DNA from: Rheinheimera baltica DSM 14885
Lineage (GTDB): Bacteria; Pseudomonadota; Gammaproteobacteria; Enterobacterales; Alteromonadaceae
Assembly (NCBI RefSeq): GCF_000425345.1
Contig: NZ_AUDG01000040.1
Span: forward strand, 1-39,820
Length of the DNA: 39,820 bases
Direction of reading: 5' to 3'
The notes below the pieces were generated by a model that worked only from the letters and a program-made list of their open reading frames with translations, did no database searches and was not told where the DNA came from. Position 1 is the first letter of the stretch. Every line of letters begins with the position of its first letter. Shown here piece by piece: positions 7,747 to 17,109 of the stretch. The position numbers and the translations under genes are program-made.

Positions 7747-9582
7747 ATGTCTTTAAAATTATTGTCTCTTGCCTTTGGCTTACTTAGCAGCTCTGTGATG
7801 GCAACCACCGATACCTATACTTATGCCAACTACGACGACGTAGTCGTAAAACACCTGCATCTGGATTTAGCCGTTAACTTTGAGCAAAAAGCCCTTAGTG
7901 GCTTTGCCGATCTGCAATTAACGTGGTTGAATAACAACAGCAACACCATTGACTTAGACACACGCGATTTAGTCATTGACCGCATTTATGCTAAACGCGC
8001 CGATGGCAGCTGGCAAAAAGTACCGTTTAATTTGGCAAAACGCGATGAGGTTTTGGGCAGTAAACTCAGTGTTACGCCCTCGTTTCGTGCAGAAACCTTG
8101 CGTATTTACTACCGCTCTACCGATAAAGCCTCTGGCCTGCAATGGTTAACGCCAACGCAAACCGCCGGCAAACAGCTGCCCTTTATGTTTAGCCAGAATC
8201 AGGCTATTCATGCCCGTAGCTGGATCCCTATTCAGGATACGCCCGCCGTGCGTATGACCTACGACGCCCGTATTACCACACCCGACAATATTTTAGCCGT
8301 AATGAGTGCTAACAATGAGCCGGAAACCGCGCGTGACGGCGATTACCACTTTTCGATGCCGCAAGCTATTCCACCCTACCTTATTGCGATTGCCGCCGGC
8401 GATCTGCATTTTAAAGCCATGAGTGATCAAACCGGCGTCTACTCTGAGCCTTATATTCTGGATGCGGCCACCAAAGAGTTCGCCAGCACCCAACAAATGA
8501 TAAATGCCAATGAACCCATTTACGGCGATTACCGTTGGGGCCGCTATGACTTGCTCATTTTGCCACCTAGCTTCCCATTTGGTGGCATGGAAAACCCGCG
8601 CTTGTCGTTTATTACCCCAACGGTTGTCGCAGGTGACAGCAGCCTGGTTAATCTTATAGCGCACGAACTGGCACACTCATGGTCTGGTAATCTGGTCACT
8701 AATGCCAGTTGGCGCGATCTGTGGTTAAACGAAGGTTTTACCTCCTATGTTGAAAACCGCATTATGGAACAAGTGTTTGGCACAGACCGCGCCGTAATGG
8801 AGCAAGCGCTGTCGGTACAGGATTTAAAAGCTGAACTGGCAGAACTGCCTGCCGACGACAGCATATTGCATATCGATTTAAAAGGCCGCGATCCGGATGA
8901 TGCTTTTAGCGGCGTACCTTACGTTAAAGGACAACTGTTCTTAATGTTTTTAGAGCAGAAGTTTGGTCGTGAACGGTTTGACAGCTTTGTTAAAAACTAC
9001 TTTGATCAGTTTGCTTTCCAAAGCATCACCACCGACACCTTTATCAAATACCTGCAACAACATTTATTGCAAAAATACCCTGGTATTGTAAGTGACGCCG
9101 AAGTACAGCAATGGATATTCGAGCCAGGCTTACCCGCCTCCACACCGGCGCCGGTATCTGGCGCCTTTGATAACGTCTCCGCGCACATTACTAGCTGGCT
9201 AAACAACAGTAGCAGTTTGGCACAACTGCCTACCAAAGCGTGGACATTGCATGAGTGGTTATATTTTATCAATAACCTGCCGTTAGATATGCCATTAGAG
9301 CGTATGTCACAACTGGATGCTGCCTTTGATTTAACCCATTCAACCAATGCCGAAATTGCGCATGCCTGGTATCTGTTAGCTCTGCGTACGGGGTATCAGG
9401 AAATCACCCCGGCATTGGAGCAATATTTAATCAATATCGGTCGTCGTAAGCTTATTGTGCCGTTATATAAGCAACTGGCAGAGACTGCCCAAGGTATGAC
9501 TTTTGCCCGTGCCGTGTACGCCAAAGCGCGGCCTGGGTATCACCCTCTGGCGCAGGGTACGGTAGATGAGCTGTTAAAGTAG
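7747..9582 (+). CDS. M1-family metallo-aminopeptidase (leukotriene A4 hydrolase type)
   Basis: A 611-residue exported zinc aminopeptidase. The signal peptide is [19 protein letters not shown]. Substrate and zinc motifs are [11 protein letters not shown], then H306-E307-L-A-H310 with third zinc ligand E329 in [11 protein letters not shown]. The C-terminal 150 residues fit the helical LTA4-hydrolase C-terminal domain. The reading frame extends upstream to 7621, but 7747 is chosen because AAGGAAAAACGC precedes it and the signal peptide then sits at the very N-terminus. It likely trims peptides in the periplasm. A terminator hairpin lies about 35 bases after the stop, so the gene is probably monocistronic. 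Confidence 0.93.
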   Translation: MSLKLLSLAFGLLSSSVMATTDTYTYANYDDVVVKHLHLDLAVNFEQKALSGFADLQLTWLNNNSNTIDLDTRDLVIDRIYAKRADGSWQKVPFNLAKRDEVLGSKLSVTPSFRAETLRIYYRSTDKASGLQWLTPTQTAGKQLPFMFSQNQAIHARSWIPIQDTPAVRMTYDARITTPDNILAVMSANNEPETARDGDYHFSMPQAIPPYLIAIAAGDLHFKAMSDQTGVYSEPYILDAATKEFASTQQMINANEPIYGDYRWGRYDLLILPPSFPFGGMENPRLSFITPTVVAGDSSLVNLIAHELAHSWSGNLVTNASWRDLWLNEGFTSYVENRIMEQVFGTDRAVMEQALSVQDLKAELAELPADDSILHIDLKGRDPDDAFSGVPYVKGQLFLMFLEQKFGRERFDSFVKNYFDQFAFQSITTDTFIKYLQQHLLQKYPGIVSDAEVQQWIFEPGLPASTPAPVSGAFDNVSAHITSWLNNSSSLAQLPTKAWTLHEWLYFINNLPLDMPLERMSQLDAAFDLTHSTNAEIAHAWYLLALRTGYQEITPALEQYLINIGRRKLIVPLYKQLAETAQGMTFARAVYAKARPGYHPLAQGTVDELLK

Positions 9583-9616
9583 TTTAATCAAGCCCTTATT
9601 TATAGCGCACTGATCT

Positions 9617-9657
9617 AAAGCCCACAGACCGCGTATTTGCTGAAAGTGGGCTTTTTT
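9617..9657 (+). terminator. Rho-independent terminator after the aminopeptidase gene
   Basis: AAAGCCCAC (9617-9625) pairs perfectly with GTGGGCTTT (9646-9654) and is followed by more T residues. The 20-base loop is longer than usual, so efficiency is uncertain. Confidence 0.7.
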
Positions 9658-9668
9658 ATGGGTAAACA

Positions 9669-10013
9669 ATGCAAAAACTGTTTTATGACGGCAGCTGTGC
9701 GCTATGCCAGCGTGAAATAAACTGGTTGGGGCCAAAATTGACACCCCATCTTGAGCTGGTGGATATTAGCACTGAGAGCTTCAGCGGCTTTGCCGGCGTT
9801 AGCAAAGCCGCCATGATGCAGCAAATTCATTTGTGGCAGCATGATCATTTTTTAATTGGCATTGACGCGACACTGCACTATTGGCAGCTGGCTGGCCATA
9901 GCTGGATGGTAAAGCTGCTACGCTTACCACCTTGTTATTGGCTGGTAAAAAAAGCCTATGCTTACTGGGCAACAAAACGCAGTAATTGCGCAAACGGCGA
10001 TTGCACACTGTAA
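9669..10013 (+). CDS. DCC-family thiol-disulfide oxidoreductase (DUF393)
   Basis: A 114-residue protein starting MQKLFYDGSCALCQREINWL. This carries the family's DGxCxxC motif (DGSCALC, Cys11 and Cys14), a thioredoxin-like active site. DCC proteins are predicted thiol-disulfide oxidoreductases, and substrates are unknown. No signal peptide is present, so it is likely cytoplasmic or peripheral to the inner membrane. It is the first of three tightly packed genes: the next starts two bases after its stop and the third overlaps that one by a base. The operon may have a redox or membrane role, which is inference from packing only. Confidence 0.9.
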   Translation: MQKLFYDGSCALCQREINWLGPKLTPHLELVDISTESFSGFAGVSKAAMMQQIHLWQHDHFLIGIDATLHYWQLAGHSWMVKLLRLPPCYWLVKKAYAYWATKRSNCANGDCTL

Positions 10014-10015
10014 CC

Positions 10016-10345
10016 ATGCGACGGCGAACCTTAACCAAACAAAGCGCTGCAACCGATGCGCAAATCTTACGCCTGCATAGTGCCATGGCCGATAAGTTAC
10101 TGGCAGAGCCCCAGCGACTGGGGCAAATATTAAACACGCTTGAACAACGTTATCAGGCCGGTTTACTGCGACATAGTGGCTACATTCACTGGTTTAGTAT
10201 TTTGGATTGTATTGATCAGCCGGAGTTGTTTAAAGCAGCACTGCTGGATAGCGGCGAACGGATGAATAAACTGCGCCGGCGCACAGTGCTTGTTGGCATT
10301 TTAACCGAAGATGAGCGTCAGGCTATTTTAATGGAGAACGTATAA
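10016..10345 (+). CDS. Conserved-looking hypothetical protein in a DCC/DUF3429 operon
   Basis: A 109-residue soluble, basic and mostly helical protein that I do not recognise. It begins MRRRTLTKQSAATDAQILRL and has a tryptophan-containing stretch SGYIHWFSILDCIDQP in the middle. No cysteine pair, signal peptide or membrane segment is seen. An upstream in-frame ATG at 9986 would run back into the DCC gene. The start at 10016 gives a 2-base gap after that gene's stop and is preferred. Its stop overlaps the next start (TAATG). This packing is strong evidence that it is a real gene and is co-translated with both neighbours. Confidence 0.78.
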   Translation: MRRRTLTKQSAATDAQILRLHSAMADKLLAEPQRLGQILNTLEQRYQAGLLRHSGYIHWFSILDCIDQPELFKAALLDSGERMNKLRRRTVLVGILTEDERQAILMENV

Positions 10346-10782
10346 TGTCACGCCTATCCGTATTGGGTTATGCCGGTTTAATTCCTTTTATTACCCTGCC
10401 GCTATTGTACCTGTACCCTTTTTACTTGAGTGCAGACCAGACACTTGAGCTCTATAGCTTTTACAGCGCACTGATATTAGGTTTTATGGCCGGTGTTTTG
10501 TGGCCGGTGCTACACAGCAACGCTGTAAAACCGTTAAAAAACCAACGCTTGGCACTGGTAGCAGTAACCTTTCCGGTACTTAGTATCTTTACACTGCTAC
10601 TTGCCAGCGAATACTTTTTGCCGGCCCAGGCTTGCTTGTTTGTGTTATTGCGTCTGGCAGAATACCGCAGTGGAATAAACCGGCAATACCAAACCCAATA
10701 CCGCGCCCTGCGTAACCATCTGACAGTAGTGGTTTGTATCAGTCATCTGCTGCTGTATTACCTGCTAACAGCAGCAGGCTAA
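10345..10782 (+). CDS. DUF3429 family membrane protein
   Basis: A 145-residue inner-membrane protein with about four to five hydrophobic segments. The opening GYAGLIPFITLPLLYLYPFY and the following YSALILGFMAGVLWPVL match the DUF3429 pattern, an AGLIPF start and a YxxxILxFxxGxxW motif. The family has no known function. The start codon overlaps the previous stop by one base, so translation is probably coupled. It closes the DCC operon. About 90 bases follow before the copper receptor gene, with no clear terminator. Confidence 0.85.
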   Translation: MSRLSVLGYAGLIPFITLPLLYLYPFYLSADQTLELYSFYSALILGFMAGVLWPVLHSNAVKPLKNQRLALVAVTFPVLSIFTLLLASEYFLPAQACLFVLLRLAEYRSGINRQYQTQYRALRNHLTVVVCISHLLLYYLLTAAG

Positions 10783-10871
10783 CCCGACATGCTGCGACAA
10801 TATGTCACACCCGCATAACAGCTTGAATTTATTACACTAGCAGCCGCACATTTTTTGTTAAGGACTGCTAT

Positions 10872-12974
10872 ATGTTTTACGAGCCCCACGCCATACAAAG
10901 CCACCAATGCCCTGCATGGCGCTACTCTGCCATTAGTCTGTTACTGTTAATTTCTTGCAGTGCGCTGGCTCAAGCTAGCAACACTGAACTGGAAGTGATT
11001 GAAATTAAAGGTATAAACTGGCAAACCAACCAGAGCAATAGTGAGCAGTTATTGCGCACCAAAGGCGTTGATTTCTCTGCCGCAGGTGGAGTTTCAGCCT
11101 TGCCGCTGTTAAACGGCATGATGGGCAACCGCATTAAAGTATTAATTGACGGCAGCGATATCGGCGCGGCCTGCGCCAACGAGATGAACCCGCCGCTATC
11201 GTATATTTCTGCCAATCAGATAAATGCTGTCACAGTGGTAGCCGGTATTTCCCCGGTGAGTATGGCTGGCGATAATATCGCCGGAGTTATTAGCGTCAGC
11301 AGCATTAACCCTACTTTTACAGACAGTGCCAGCCTATCTCACCAACAAAGTTACCTTGGCAGCCGTTATCAGAGTAATGGCGACGCAGTTAATATTACTG
11401 GCGGCACGGAGTTTTCCAGCAAACAATTCAGCCTGAAATATGACGGTGCCTATAGCGATGCCAACAGTTATCGCGATGGCAACGACGATAAGGTGCCAGA
11501 CACCTTGTACCGCGCGCAAAACCATCAGTTGGTTGGCGCCTGGCAGGATGGCAAAGAGCAGTTGGCGGTAAAACTTAGCCATCAGTACATCCCGTTTCAA
11601 GGCTTTGCCAATCAGTATATGGACATGACAGAAAACCAGAGCTTTGGTGCTACGCTGCAATACAAGCGTCCTCTGGCTGATGGAGACTTACTGGCGCGGG
11701 TAAACTGGCAAGGCATTAAGCACGAAATGGGCTTTTTTACCGCAGAAAAGCCCGGCACCATGCCGATGCTGACCGACAGTGACGATTACAGTTATCAGTT
11801 GCACTGGCAAACTATGCTATCAAGCGCAAGTTCGCTAAAAGTCGGCCACGAGTTTTATCAGTTCCGTTTAAACGATATCTGGCCGGCAGTACCAGGCTCG
11901 ATGATGATGGGCCCGAACGATTACATTAATATTAATGATGGTAAACGCCAACGACTGGCGGTTTTTGCCGAACTTAACCAGCAATTGACGGCAAAATTAC
12001 TACTTAACTATGGCGCGCGACTGGAGCAGGTTAGCACCAATACAGGTACAGTGCAGGCCTACAGCAATATGATGATGGGCATGATGGCCGCCGATGCAGT
12101 AGCCGCGCAGGCGTTTAACCAGCAAGACCGCAAGCAGCGCGATACGCTGGCAGATCTGACTTTTTTGGCTGGTTATCAGTTGGATGATGTGCAGCAACTG
12201 CAGTTTGGGCTGGCACAAAAAAACCGTGCGCCTAACCTGTATGAACGTTACAGCTGGGGTCAGGGCCAAATGGCCATCAGCATGATTGGCTGGTTTGGTG
12301 ACGGCAACGGCTATATCGGCGATATTAACCTGAAGCCCGAAACAGCCCGTACAATAAGTGTCGCTTATCTGTACAGCAGTGACAATGCGATGCTGCAACT
12401 GCGGCCATTTTACACCAAGGTAGCGGATTTTATCGACGTGAACATCGCCGGTAGCTTTAATACCGGCGACAACCTGCGCCACCGGCTGCAGTTTGTTAAT
12501 TTAGATGCCACCTTGTATGGTATTGAAGCCAGCGGCCAATGGGCTTTGGGCGGTAATACTTACTTTGGTCAATGGCAATTGCAGGCAGATGCCAGGCTAA
12601 ACCGCGGTAAGCGCGACAGCTCCGATGACCCACTTTATCAGCAGCGACCACTAAATAGCACGCTTAGCCTGCAGCATCAGCTGGGTAAGATGCAAACAAA
12701 GCTAACATGGCAATGGCAGGATGGCAAAAACCGGCTAGATAGCCGCCGGCTGGAAAACCCCACAGCCAGTTACGCCTTATTGGATTTTAACAGCCAGTGG
12801 CAACATAAGCAGCTAACCCTAAGTTTTGGTATCAGCAACCTGCTGGATAAAGACTATGAGCTACCTCTGGGCGGCGTAAATATCGCTGAATACCGCCAGG
12901 ACAACAGCAACGGCTTCAGCCAGCTAAAAGGCGCGGGCCGTTCGGTAAGTGCTGGTATCCGTTATAGTTTTTAG
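10872..12974 (+). CDS. TonB-dependent copper receptor, OprC/NosA-like
   Basis: A 700-residue outer-membrane receptor: signal region to about residue 36, a plug domain to about 150, then a 22-strand barrel ending in SAGIRYSF with terminal phenylalanine. The plug carries CANEM (Cys101, Met105) in the segment CANEMNPPLSYIS, and a barrel loop carries HEM (His284, Met286). OprC of Pseudomonas binds copper through a CxxxM and an HxM motif about 180 residues apart (Cys143/Met147 and His323/Met325). Both motifs and their spacing are kept here. Methionine-rich loops (MMMG and MGMM) add to the copper picture. The TonB box region reads ELEVIEIKG. A ribosome-binding site AAGGA precedes the start. Copper import is inferred from the motifs. 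Confidence 0.88.
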   Translation: MFYEPHAIQSHQCPAWRYSAISLLLLISCSALAQASNTELEVIEIKGINWQTNQSNSEQLLRTKGVDFSAAGGVSALPLLNGMMGNRIKVLIDGSDIGAACANEMNPPLSYISANQINAVTVVAGISPVSMAGDNIAGVISVSSINPTFTDSASLSHQQSYLGSRYQSNGDAVNITGGTEFSSKQFSLKYDGAYSDANSYRDGNDDKVPDTLYRAQNHQLVGAWQDGKEQLAVKLSHQYIPFQGFANQYMDMTENQSFGATLQYKRPLADGDLLARVNWQGIKHEMGFFTAEKPGTMPMLTDSDDYSYQLHWQTMLSSASSLKVGHEFYQFRLNDIWPAVPGSMMMGPNDYININDGKRQRLAVFAELNQQLTAKLLLNYGARLEQVSTNTGTVQAYSNMMMGMMAADAVAAQAFNQQDRKQRDTLADLTFLAGYQLDDVQQLQFGLAQKNRAPNLYERYSWGQGQMAISMIGWFGDGNGYIGDINLKPETARTISVAYLYSSDNAMLQLRPFYTKVADFIDVNIAGSFNTGDNLRHRLQFVNLDATLYGIEASGQWALGGNTYFGQWQLQADARLNRGKRDSSDDPLYQQRPLNSTLSLQHQLGKMQTKLTWQWQDGKNRLDSRRLENPTASYALLDFNSQWQHKQLTLSFGISNLLDKDYELPLGGVNIAEYRQDNSNGFSQLKGAGRSVSAGIRYSF

Positions 12975-13215
12975 GAAAATAAGAGCGCGTAACTATTACT
13001 ACACCTAGGCGGCACCTTCAGCCGTGCGCGGTATTCTGTCGGGAAGTTGGGGCTATCCAGTAAGCGGCTACAATAAGGCAGTTACAACGTAGCGGCACCG
13101 CCTACTACCAGCAAGCGCGCCACTTTGCCCCTAGTTGCTGCGTTAAATACTGAGTTAAAAAATGGACATAACAAACGCCAGCACAATACGCCTTCGCCGC
13201 TTTGCTAACGCGGTA
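12975..13215. other. Intergenic region with attC-like fragments
   Basis: No gene is seen. ACATAACAAACGC at 13166-13178 is identical over 13 bases to the left end of attC site 2. Slightly upstream, AACGTAGC (13086-13093) pairs with GCTGCGTT (13137-13144), and the core-like GTTAAAT (13142-13148) fits GTTRRRY. These may be decayed attC sites, or chance. Two converging genes end on either side of the region and no good terminator was found. Confidence 0.3.
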
Positions 13216-14268
13216 TTAAAACGGCGCCGGATACTGGCGTAAAAACAGTGCCATGTCAGCCATTTGCTCAGGTGTTAACGCTACAGAAAATGCGGCAATA
13301 TTCTGCTGCAGCTGCGCCATGCTGGTGGCGCCAATAATGGTAGATGTCACGCCATCAACCTGATTAACCCAACTTAGTGCTAACGCTGCCGGGCTAAGGT
13401 TATGGCTATTTGCTAACTCAACAAAAGCGGCTATCGCTTTATTCGATTCAGGAGTGTCACGAAATAAACCGTTACGTTGCAACATACTCCAGCGCGAGCC
13501 TTGCGGCCTGGCGCCACCTAAGTACTTACCACTGAGTGCGCCACCGGCTAAAGGCGACCATGGCAAATAGGCGATGTCTTCATGGACACATTGCTCAATA
13601 AGATAAGGCCAATCTTTAGTGTGTAACGGGCCAAACTCATTTTGAATCGACACCATTTTAGGCAAATTATACTGTTGGCTGAGTTTAAGATACTGGCTAA
13701 TCCCCCAGGGTGTTTCATTAGACAAACCACAGTAGCGAATTTTGCCCGCATCAACACAGTGTTGTAGTGTCTGCAATATGGCCAGCATATCATCAGTTTG
13801 CTGCTGGGCATTAATGTCTGAAAATCCAATCTGTCCGACGCCGTGTTTGCCAAAATGTGGCGACACCCGGTTTGGCCAATGCAGTTGATAAAGGTCGATG
13901 TAGTCGGTTTGTAATCGCGTTAAAGAATCGTCAATGGCACTGACAATACTTTGCGGACTAATACCTGTTCCCTCGCGGATATAGGGCAAGCCGCTACCGG
14001 CTATTTTTGTTGCTAATACCAAGTTTTGGCGCAGTGCCGGATGACGATGTAACCAGTTACCAATTATACGCTCGGTTGCGCCATAAGACTCGGCCGTTGG
14101 GGGTACCGAATATAACTCTGCGGTATCGAAAAAATTAACACCTTGCTCAAGTGCATAAGCAAGTTGAGCGTCGGCGTCAGCCTGCGTATTTTGAGTGCCC
14201 CAAGTCATAGTCCCTAAACACACGCGAGATAATTTTACACCGCTGTGACCCAAATTGGAGTATTGCAT
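13216..14268 (-). CDS. tas: NADP(H)-dependent aldo-keto reductase, Tas type
   Basis: A 350-residue cytoplasmic aldo-keto reductase. The TIM-barrel signature residues are visible: FFDTAELYSVPP (catalytic Asp and Tyr), LATKIAG (Lys) and YQLHWPNR (His). The N-terminus, YSNLGHSGVKLSRVCLGTMT, and the VPPTAESYGATERIIGNW segment align well with E. coli Tas, whose physiological substrate is unclear. The family end YPAPF is intact. It lies 14 bases after the stop of the PAS kinase gene on the same (minus) strand, so the two may be co-transcribed, kinase first. Confidence 0.9.
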   Translation of the reverse strand: MQYSNLGHSGVKLSRVCLGTMTWGTQNTQADADAQLAYALEQGVNFFDTAELYSVPPTAESYGATERIIGNWLHRHPALRQNLVLATKIAGSGLPYIREGTGISPQSIVSAIDDSLTRLQTDYIDLYQLHWPNRVSPHFGKHGVGQIGFSDINAQQQTDDMLAILQTLQHCVDAGKIRYCGLSNETPWGISQYLKLSQQYNLPKMVSIQNEFGPLHTKDWPYLIEQCVHEDIAYLPWSPLAGGALSGKYLGGARPQGSRWSMLQRNGLFRDTPESNKAIAAFVELANSHNLSPAALALSWVNQVDGVTSTIIGATSMAQLQQNIAAFSVALTPEQMADMALFLRQYPAPF

Positions 14269-14282
14269 TCATGTTCCTTTTA

Positions 14283-16535
14283 CTACGTATTGCTTTTCAA
14301 AAGCGAAAATGTGAGATAAAAACAGGCACCTTGGCCGGGCGTTGAATCAAAATGTATACGGCCATGCATTGCCTCTACCAACTGCTTGCTTAATGCTAAA
14401 CCTAACCCTGTCCCGCCTTCAGCACGCGAATCACTGGCGTCGGCTTGAGAGAATTTATGAAATATTCGATGCTTGAAATCCTCAGCAATACCAGGACCGT
14501 TATCTTGTACGCTAATACGTATTGCGTCATCAACAACCTCGGCGTTGACAATAACCCTGCCATTCGCTGGTGAAAACTTAATAGCGTTTGACAGTAAATT
14601 GGCCATAACCTGTAAAAAGCGAAACCGGTCTAGCTCAGCAGTTAGCACAGCGTCAATTGCTGCAGCGGTATTTTCAATAATAACCTGTTTTTCAAGCGCA
14701 TAAGTTTGATTTTCAGCAATAGCCTGCACTAACAATGCGGTTACAGAGTGCGGTTGCAGTTTAATACGCATTTTACCGGCCGCCAGTTTTTCGATATCCA
14801 GTAAATCATTAATTAAAAACGTTAATCGCTGGCTATTGTCGCTGGCTAATTTTAATAAGTGTTGATGCGGCGCTGACAGCGGGCCCAAACGTTCAGACAG
14901 CACTAAACCCAAGGCGCCTGAAATGGCCGTTAGTGGCGTGCGCAGTTCATGGCTTACGGTAGAGACAAACTCGGTTTTCATCAACTCAAGCCGATGCCGC
15001 TCAGTAATATCTTGGGCGGTGGCATACAGTTTACCCGTATCCGGATCGGGTGTGGTAAACCATTCCAGCGTGACATAGTGGCCATGTTGATGCTTTAACC
15101 GGTTAACAAAACCAAGTGACTTATCGCCATCATATAGCCGCTTAATTTCTTCGGCGGTCTCATCAATATCTTGCGGATGAATAAGCTCAGCATAAGGCGT
15201 TAACAGAAGATCTTTTTCAGAATATCCCAGTATTACCGTGAACGCATGATTTACCCGTTCAAAATAGCCTTGCAAACTGATAATACACATTAGGTTTTGG
15301 GATAAATCAAAAAACTGTTTTAACTCAAAACTAATATGTTCTTGCAAGGTAATATCACGCGCCATGCCAAGGTAACCCGTTAATTGCTTTTGGGCGTTGT
15401 ACATTGGCGTGACCACCAACTGCACCCATAATTCAGTGCCATGTTTGCAGCGGTATATCCAGCGCCGGCTCTCTTTGCCATCACGCCTTGGCAAATAAGC
15501 AAAAACATCAATGCCAGTAATAGTGCATTGTAACTCTTCAGTTAGCTCTTTTGCCCGCAGCGTTACTTCATCGCTATCATGAAATTGCATCGGTGTGTGT
15601 TTACCTACTAACTCGTCGGCTTTATACCCGAGCATTAATTCGGCGCCACGGTTAAATAACGTAATAACACCTTCGAGGTCAGTAGCAATAATGGCAATTT
15701 CCGAGGCGGCATCCATAACATTGTACAAAGTACTACTTAGGCTCTGCAGTGAATCATAGGCCGTTTTTACTTGAGTAATATCCTGAAATAACCCATAAAC
15801 CCGAATACACTCACCATCATGAAACTCTGGAATACCTATCGTCCTAACCCAACGCAGCTCATCTTTAGCGGTGACAATTTCAAACTCCTCATCAAAGGTT
15901 TTTCCTTCGCTTACCGCAGTAGAAAACACCTTAGCGATCCGCTCCCGACTCTCCCCCTCCTGATAAAACTCAATAGCTCTTACCATGTCACAATTAAAAT
16001 CATCCTCAACCTGATGTATACGCCGGGTTACCGTATCCCAACGCGGTGTCGTTGGCGGCATAGCTACTTCCCAAGTGCCGATATTGGCAATATCGCCGGT
16101 CCGGATTAGTAAATCATAGGTATGCAGGTGCTGCTGCTTGGCTGCCTCAGCTTGCTTACTCGGCGTTATGTCATCATGGGTACCAAACATCAGTATCGGC
16201 TTACCATCAACATCCCGTTGCACAACTCGCCCACGCATGCGTATCCAAACCCAGTGGCCTTGCTTGTGCTGCATACGGGCTTCAATATCGTAAAATGAGG
16301 TGGCTGCGTTAAAATGCTGGTCTAACGCTTTTTCTGCTTTTGCTAAATCGGCAGGATGTATAAGATTACGCCACGTTTGTAAACTAAAAGGCATTAACTC
16401 GTGCAGCGGGTAGCCGATCATTCCGGCCCAATGGGTGTTAAACACCGTATCACCACTGGGAATATGCCACTCCCAGGTGGCAATATTCTTAGCGGTAATA
16501 AGTTCATTTAACTTTTCTTTATCTGACAACGACAT
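14283..16535 (-). CDS. Multi-PAS sensor histidine kinase (cytoplasmic)
   Basis: A 750-residue kinase with about four PAS domains in the first 500 residues, several followed by PAC motifs such as GKPILMFGTHDDIT and GYLGMARDIT. HisKA follows, with phospho-acceptor His529 in VSTVSHELRTPL. The ATPase domain has the N box NLLSNAIKFSP, then DNGPGI and GGTGLGLALSK. There are no membrane segments and no receiver domain, so a separate response regulator is needed; none is in the window. It may sense redox or a small ligand in the cytoplasm. Upstream on the same strand lie a periplasmic binding-like protein and a porin-like protein. The gap of about 138 bases contains a hairpin, so co-transcription is uncertain. 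Confidence 0.92.
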   Translation of the reverse strand: MSLSDKEKLNELITAKNIATWEWHIPSGDTVFNTHWAGMIGYPLHELMPFSLQTWRNLIHPADLAKAEKALDQHFNAATSFYDIEARMQHKQGHWVWIRMRGRVVQRDVDGKPILMFGTHDDITPSKQAEAAKQQHLHTYDLLIRTGDIANIGTWEVAMPPTTPRWDTVTRRIHQVEDDFNCDMVRAIEFYQEGESRERIAKVFSTAVSEGKTFDEEFEIVTAKDELRWVRTIGIPEFHDGECIRVYGLFQDITQVKTAYDSLQSLSSTLYNVMDAASEIAIIATDLEGVITLFNRGAELMLGYKADELVGKHTPMQFHDSDEVTLRAKELTEELQCTITGIDVFAYLPRRDGKESRRWIYRCKHGTELWVQLVVTPMYNAQKQLTGYLGMARDITLQEHISFELKQFFDLSQNLMCIISLQGYFERVNHAFTVILGYSEKDLLLTPYAELIHPQDIDETAEEIKRLYDGDKSLGFVNRLKHQHGHYVTLEWFTTPDPDTGKLYATAQDITERHRLELMKTEFVSTVSHELRTPLTAISGALGLVLSERLGPLSAPHQHLLKLASDNSQRLTFLINDLLDIEKLAAGKMRIKLQPHSVTALLVQAIAENQTYALEKQVIIENTAAAIDAVLTAELDRFRFLQVMANLLSNAIKFSPANGRVIVNAEVVDDAIRISVQDNGPGIAEDFKHRIFHKFSQADASDSRAEGGTGLGLALSKQLVEAMHGRIHFDSTPGQGACFYLTFSLLKSNT

Positions 16536-16607
16536 AGCGTTAAGTTACCCTTCAACACGGGGAAAGCTGACGCATAATAGCAACAGTGTTCCAACTTAAC
16601 AGCCTGT

Positions 16608-16626
16608 GCCGTGCAATAAACACGGC
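16608..16626 (-). terminator. Hairpin between the binding-protein gene and the PAS kinase gene
   Basis: GCCGTG (16608-16613) and CACGGC (16621-16626) pair around a 7-base loop, with a further ACAGCC/GGCTGT outer pairing. No T tract follows on either strand, so it may be a weak terminator or an mRNA-stabilising structure. Confidence 0.35.
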
Positions 16627-16673
16627 TGTACTTTAGGCACTATCTATTCTAGTAATACATTCGGACAAACTGA

Positions 16674-17084
16674 TCAGTTAATGTTTAGCAATACTTTTAC
16701 GGATGATACATCTGTTCCACTGCTAACATAACCGAGAAGATTAGGATTGTTACTTACCAACTTAACCATTTCCTCTTCAGTGTTCACCTCTTTTGGCGGT
16801 GTACCTTTGCCGGTAAAAACCAGCTTAGACCAGTAAGCTTTAATCTGACTCGATGAGCGCCCCATGGCCTTTTCGTCAAAACTGGCACGTAATGCGTTAG
16901 CATCGGACAAGTTTAACGGTACTACACTATCACCATTGGCAAAGCTACTGCTTTTGCCTGTGTATAAACGCTGTAACTCTTCAGCACTAACACTGTTAGT
17001 GTTGGCCGGATTACCAATGACAACGATGCTAGCGTGAGCTGAACCCATTAACATCATGCAAAGTAGAATGCTGCGTGTTCTCAT
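16674..17084 (-). CDS. Periplasmic phosphate-binding-like (PstS-like) protein
   Basis: A 136-residue exported protein with signal peptide MRTRSILLCMMLMGSAHA. The mature part, IVVIGNPANTNSVSAEELQRL followed by YTGKSS, and later SSQIKAYWSKLVFTGKG and LLGYVS, match the short PBP-like proteins related to phosphate ABC substrate-binding proteins. These hold only one lobe and often act outside transport. The frame extends upstream to 17165, but 17084 is chosen for the GGAG upstream and for the signal peptide. It starts 25 bases after the porin-like gene ends. No ABC permease or ATPase genes are nearby, so a sensory or ligand-capture role with the adjacent kinase is plausible but inferred. Confidence 0.8.
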   Translation of the reverse strand: MRTRSILLCMMLMGSAHASIVVIGNPANTNSVSAEELQRLYTGKSSSFANGDSVVPLNLSDANALRASFDEKAMGRSSSQIKAYWSKLVFTGKGTPPKEVNTEEEMVKLVSNNPNLLGYVSSGTDVSSVKVLLNIN

Positions 17085-17109
17085 AATTTGTCTCCGCGTG
17101 GCATCAAGG

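Noticed and set aside
16537..16550. GCGTTAAGT as a further attC core upstream of the PAS kinase
   Set aside because: The short core is common in this sequence and no complementary left half was found nearby.
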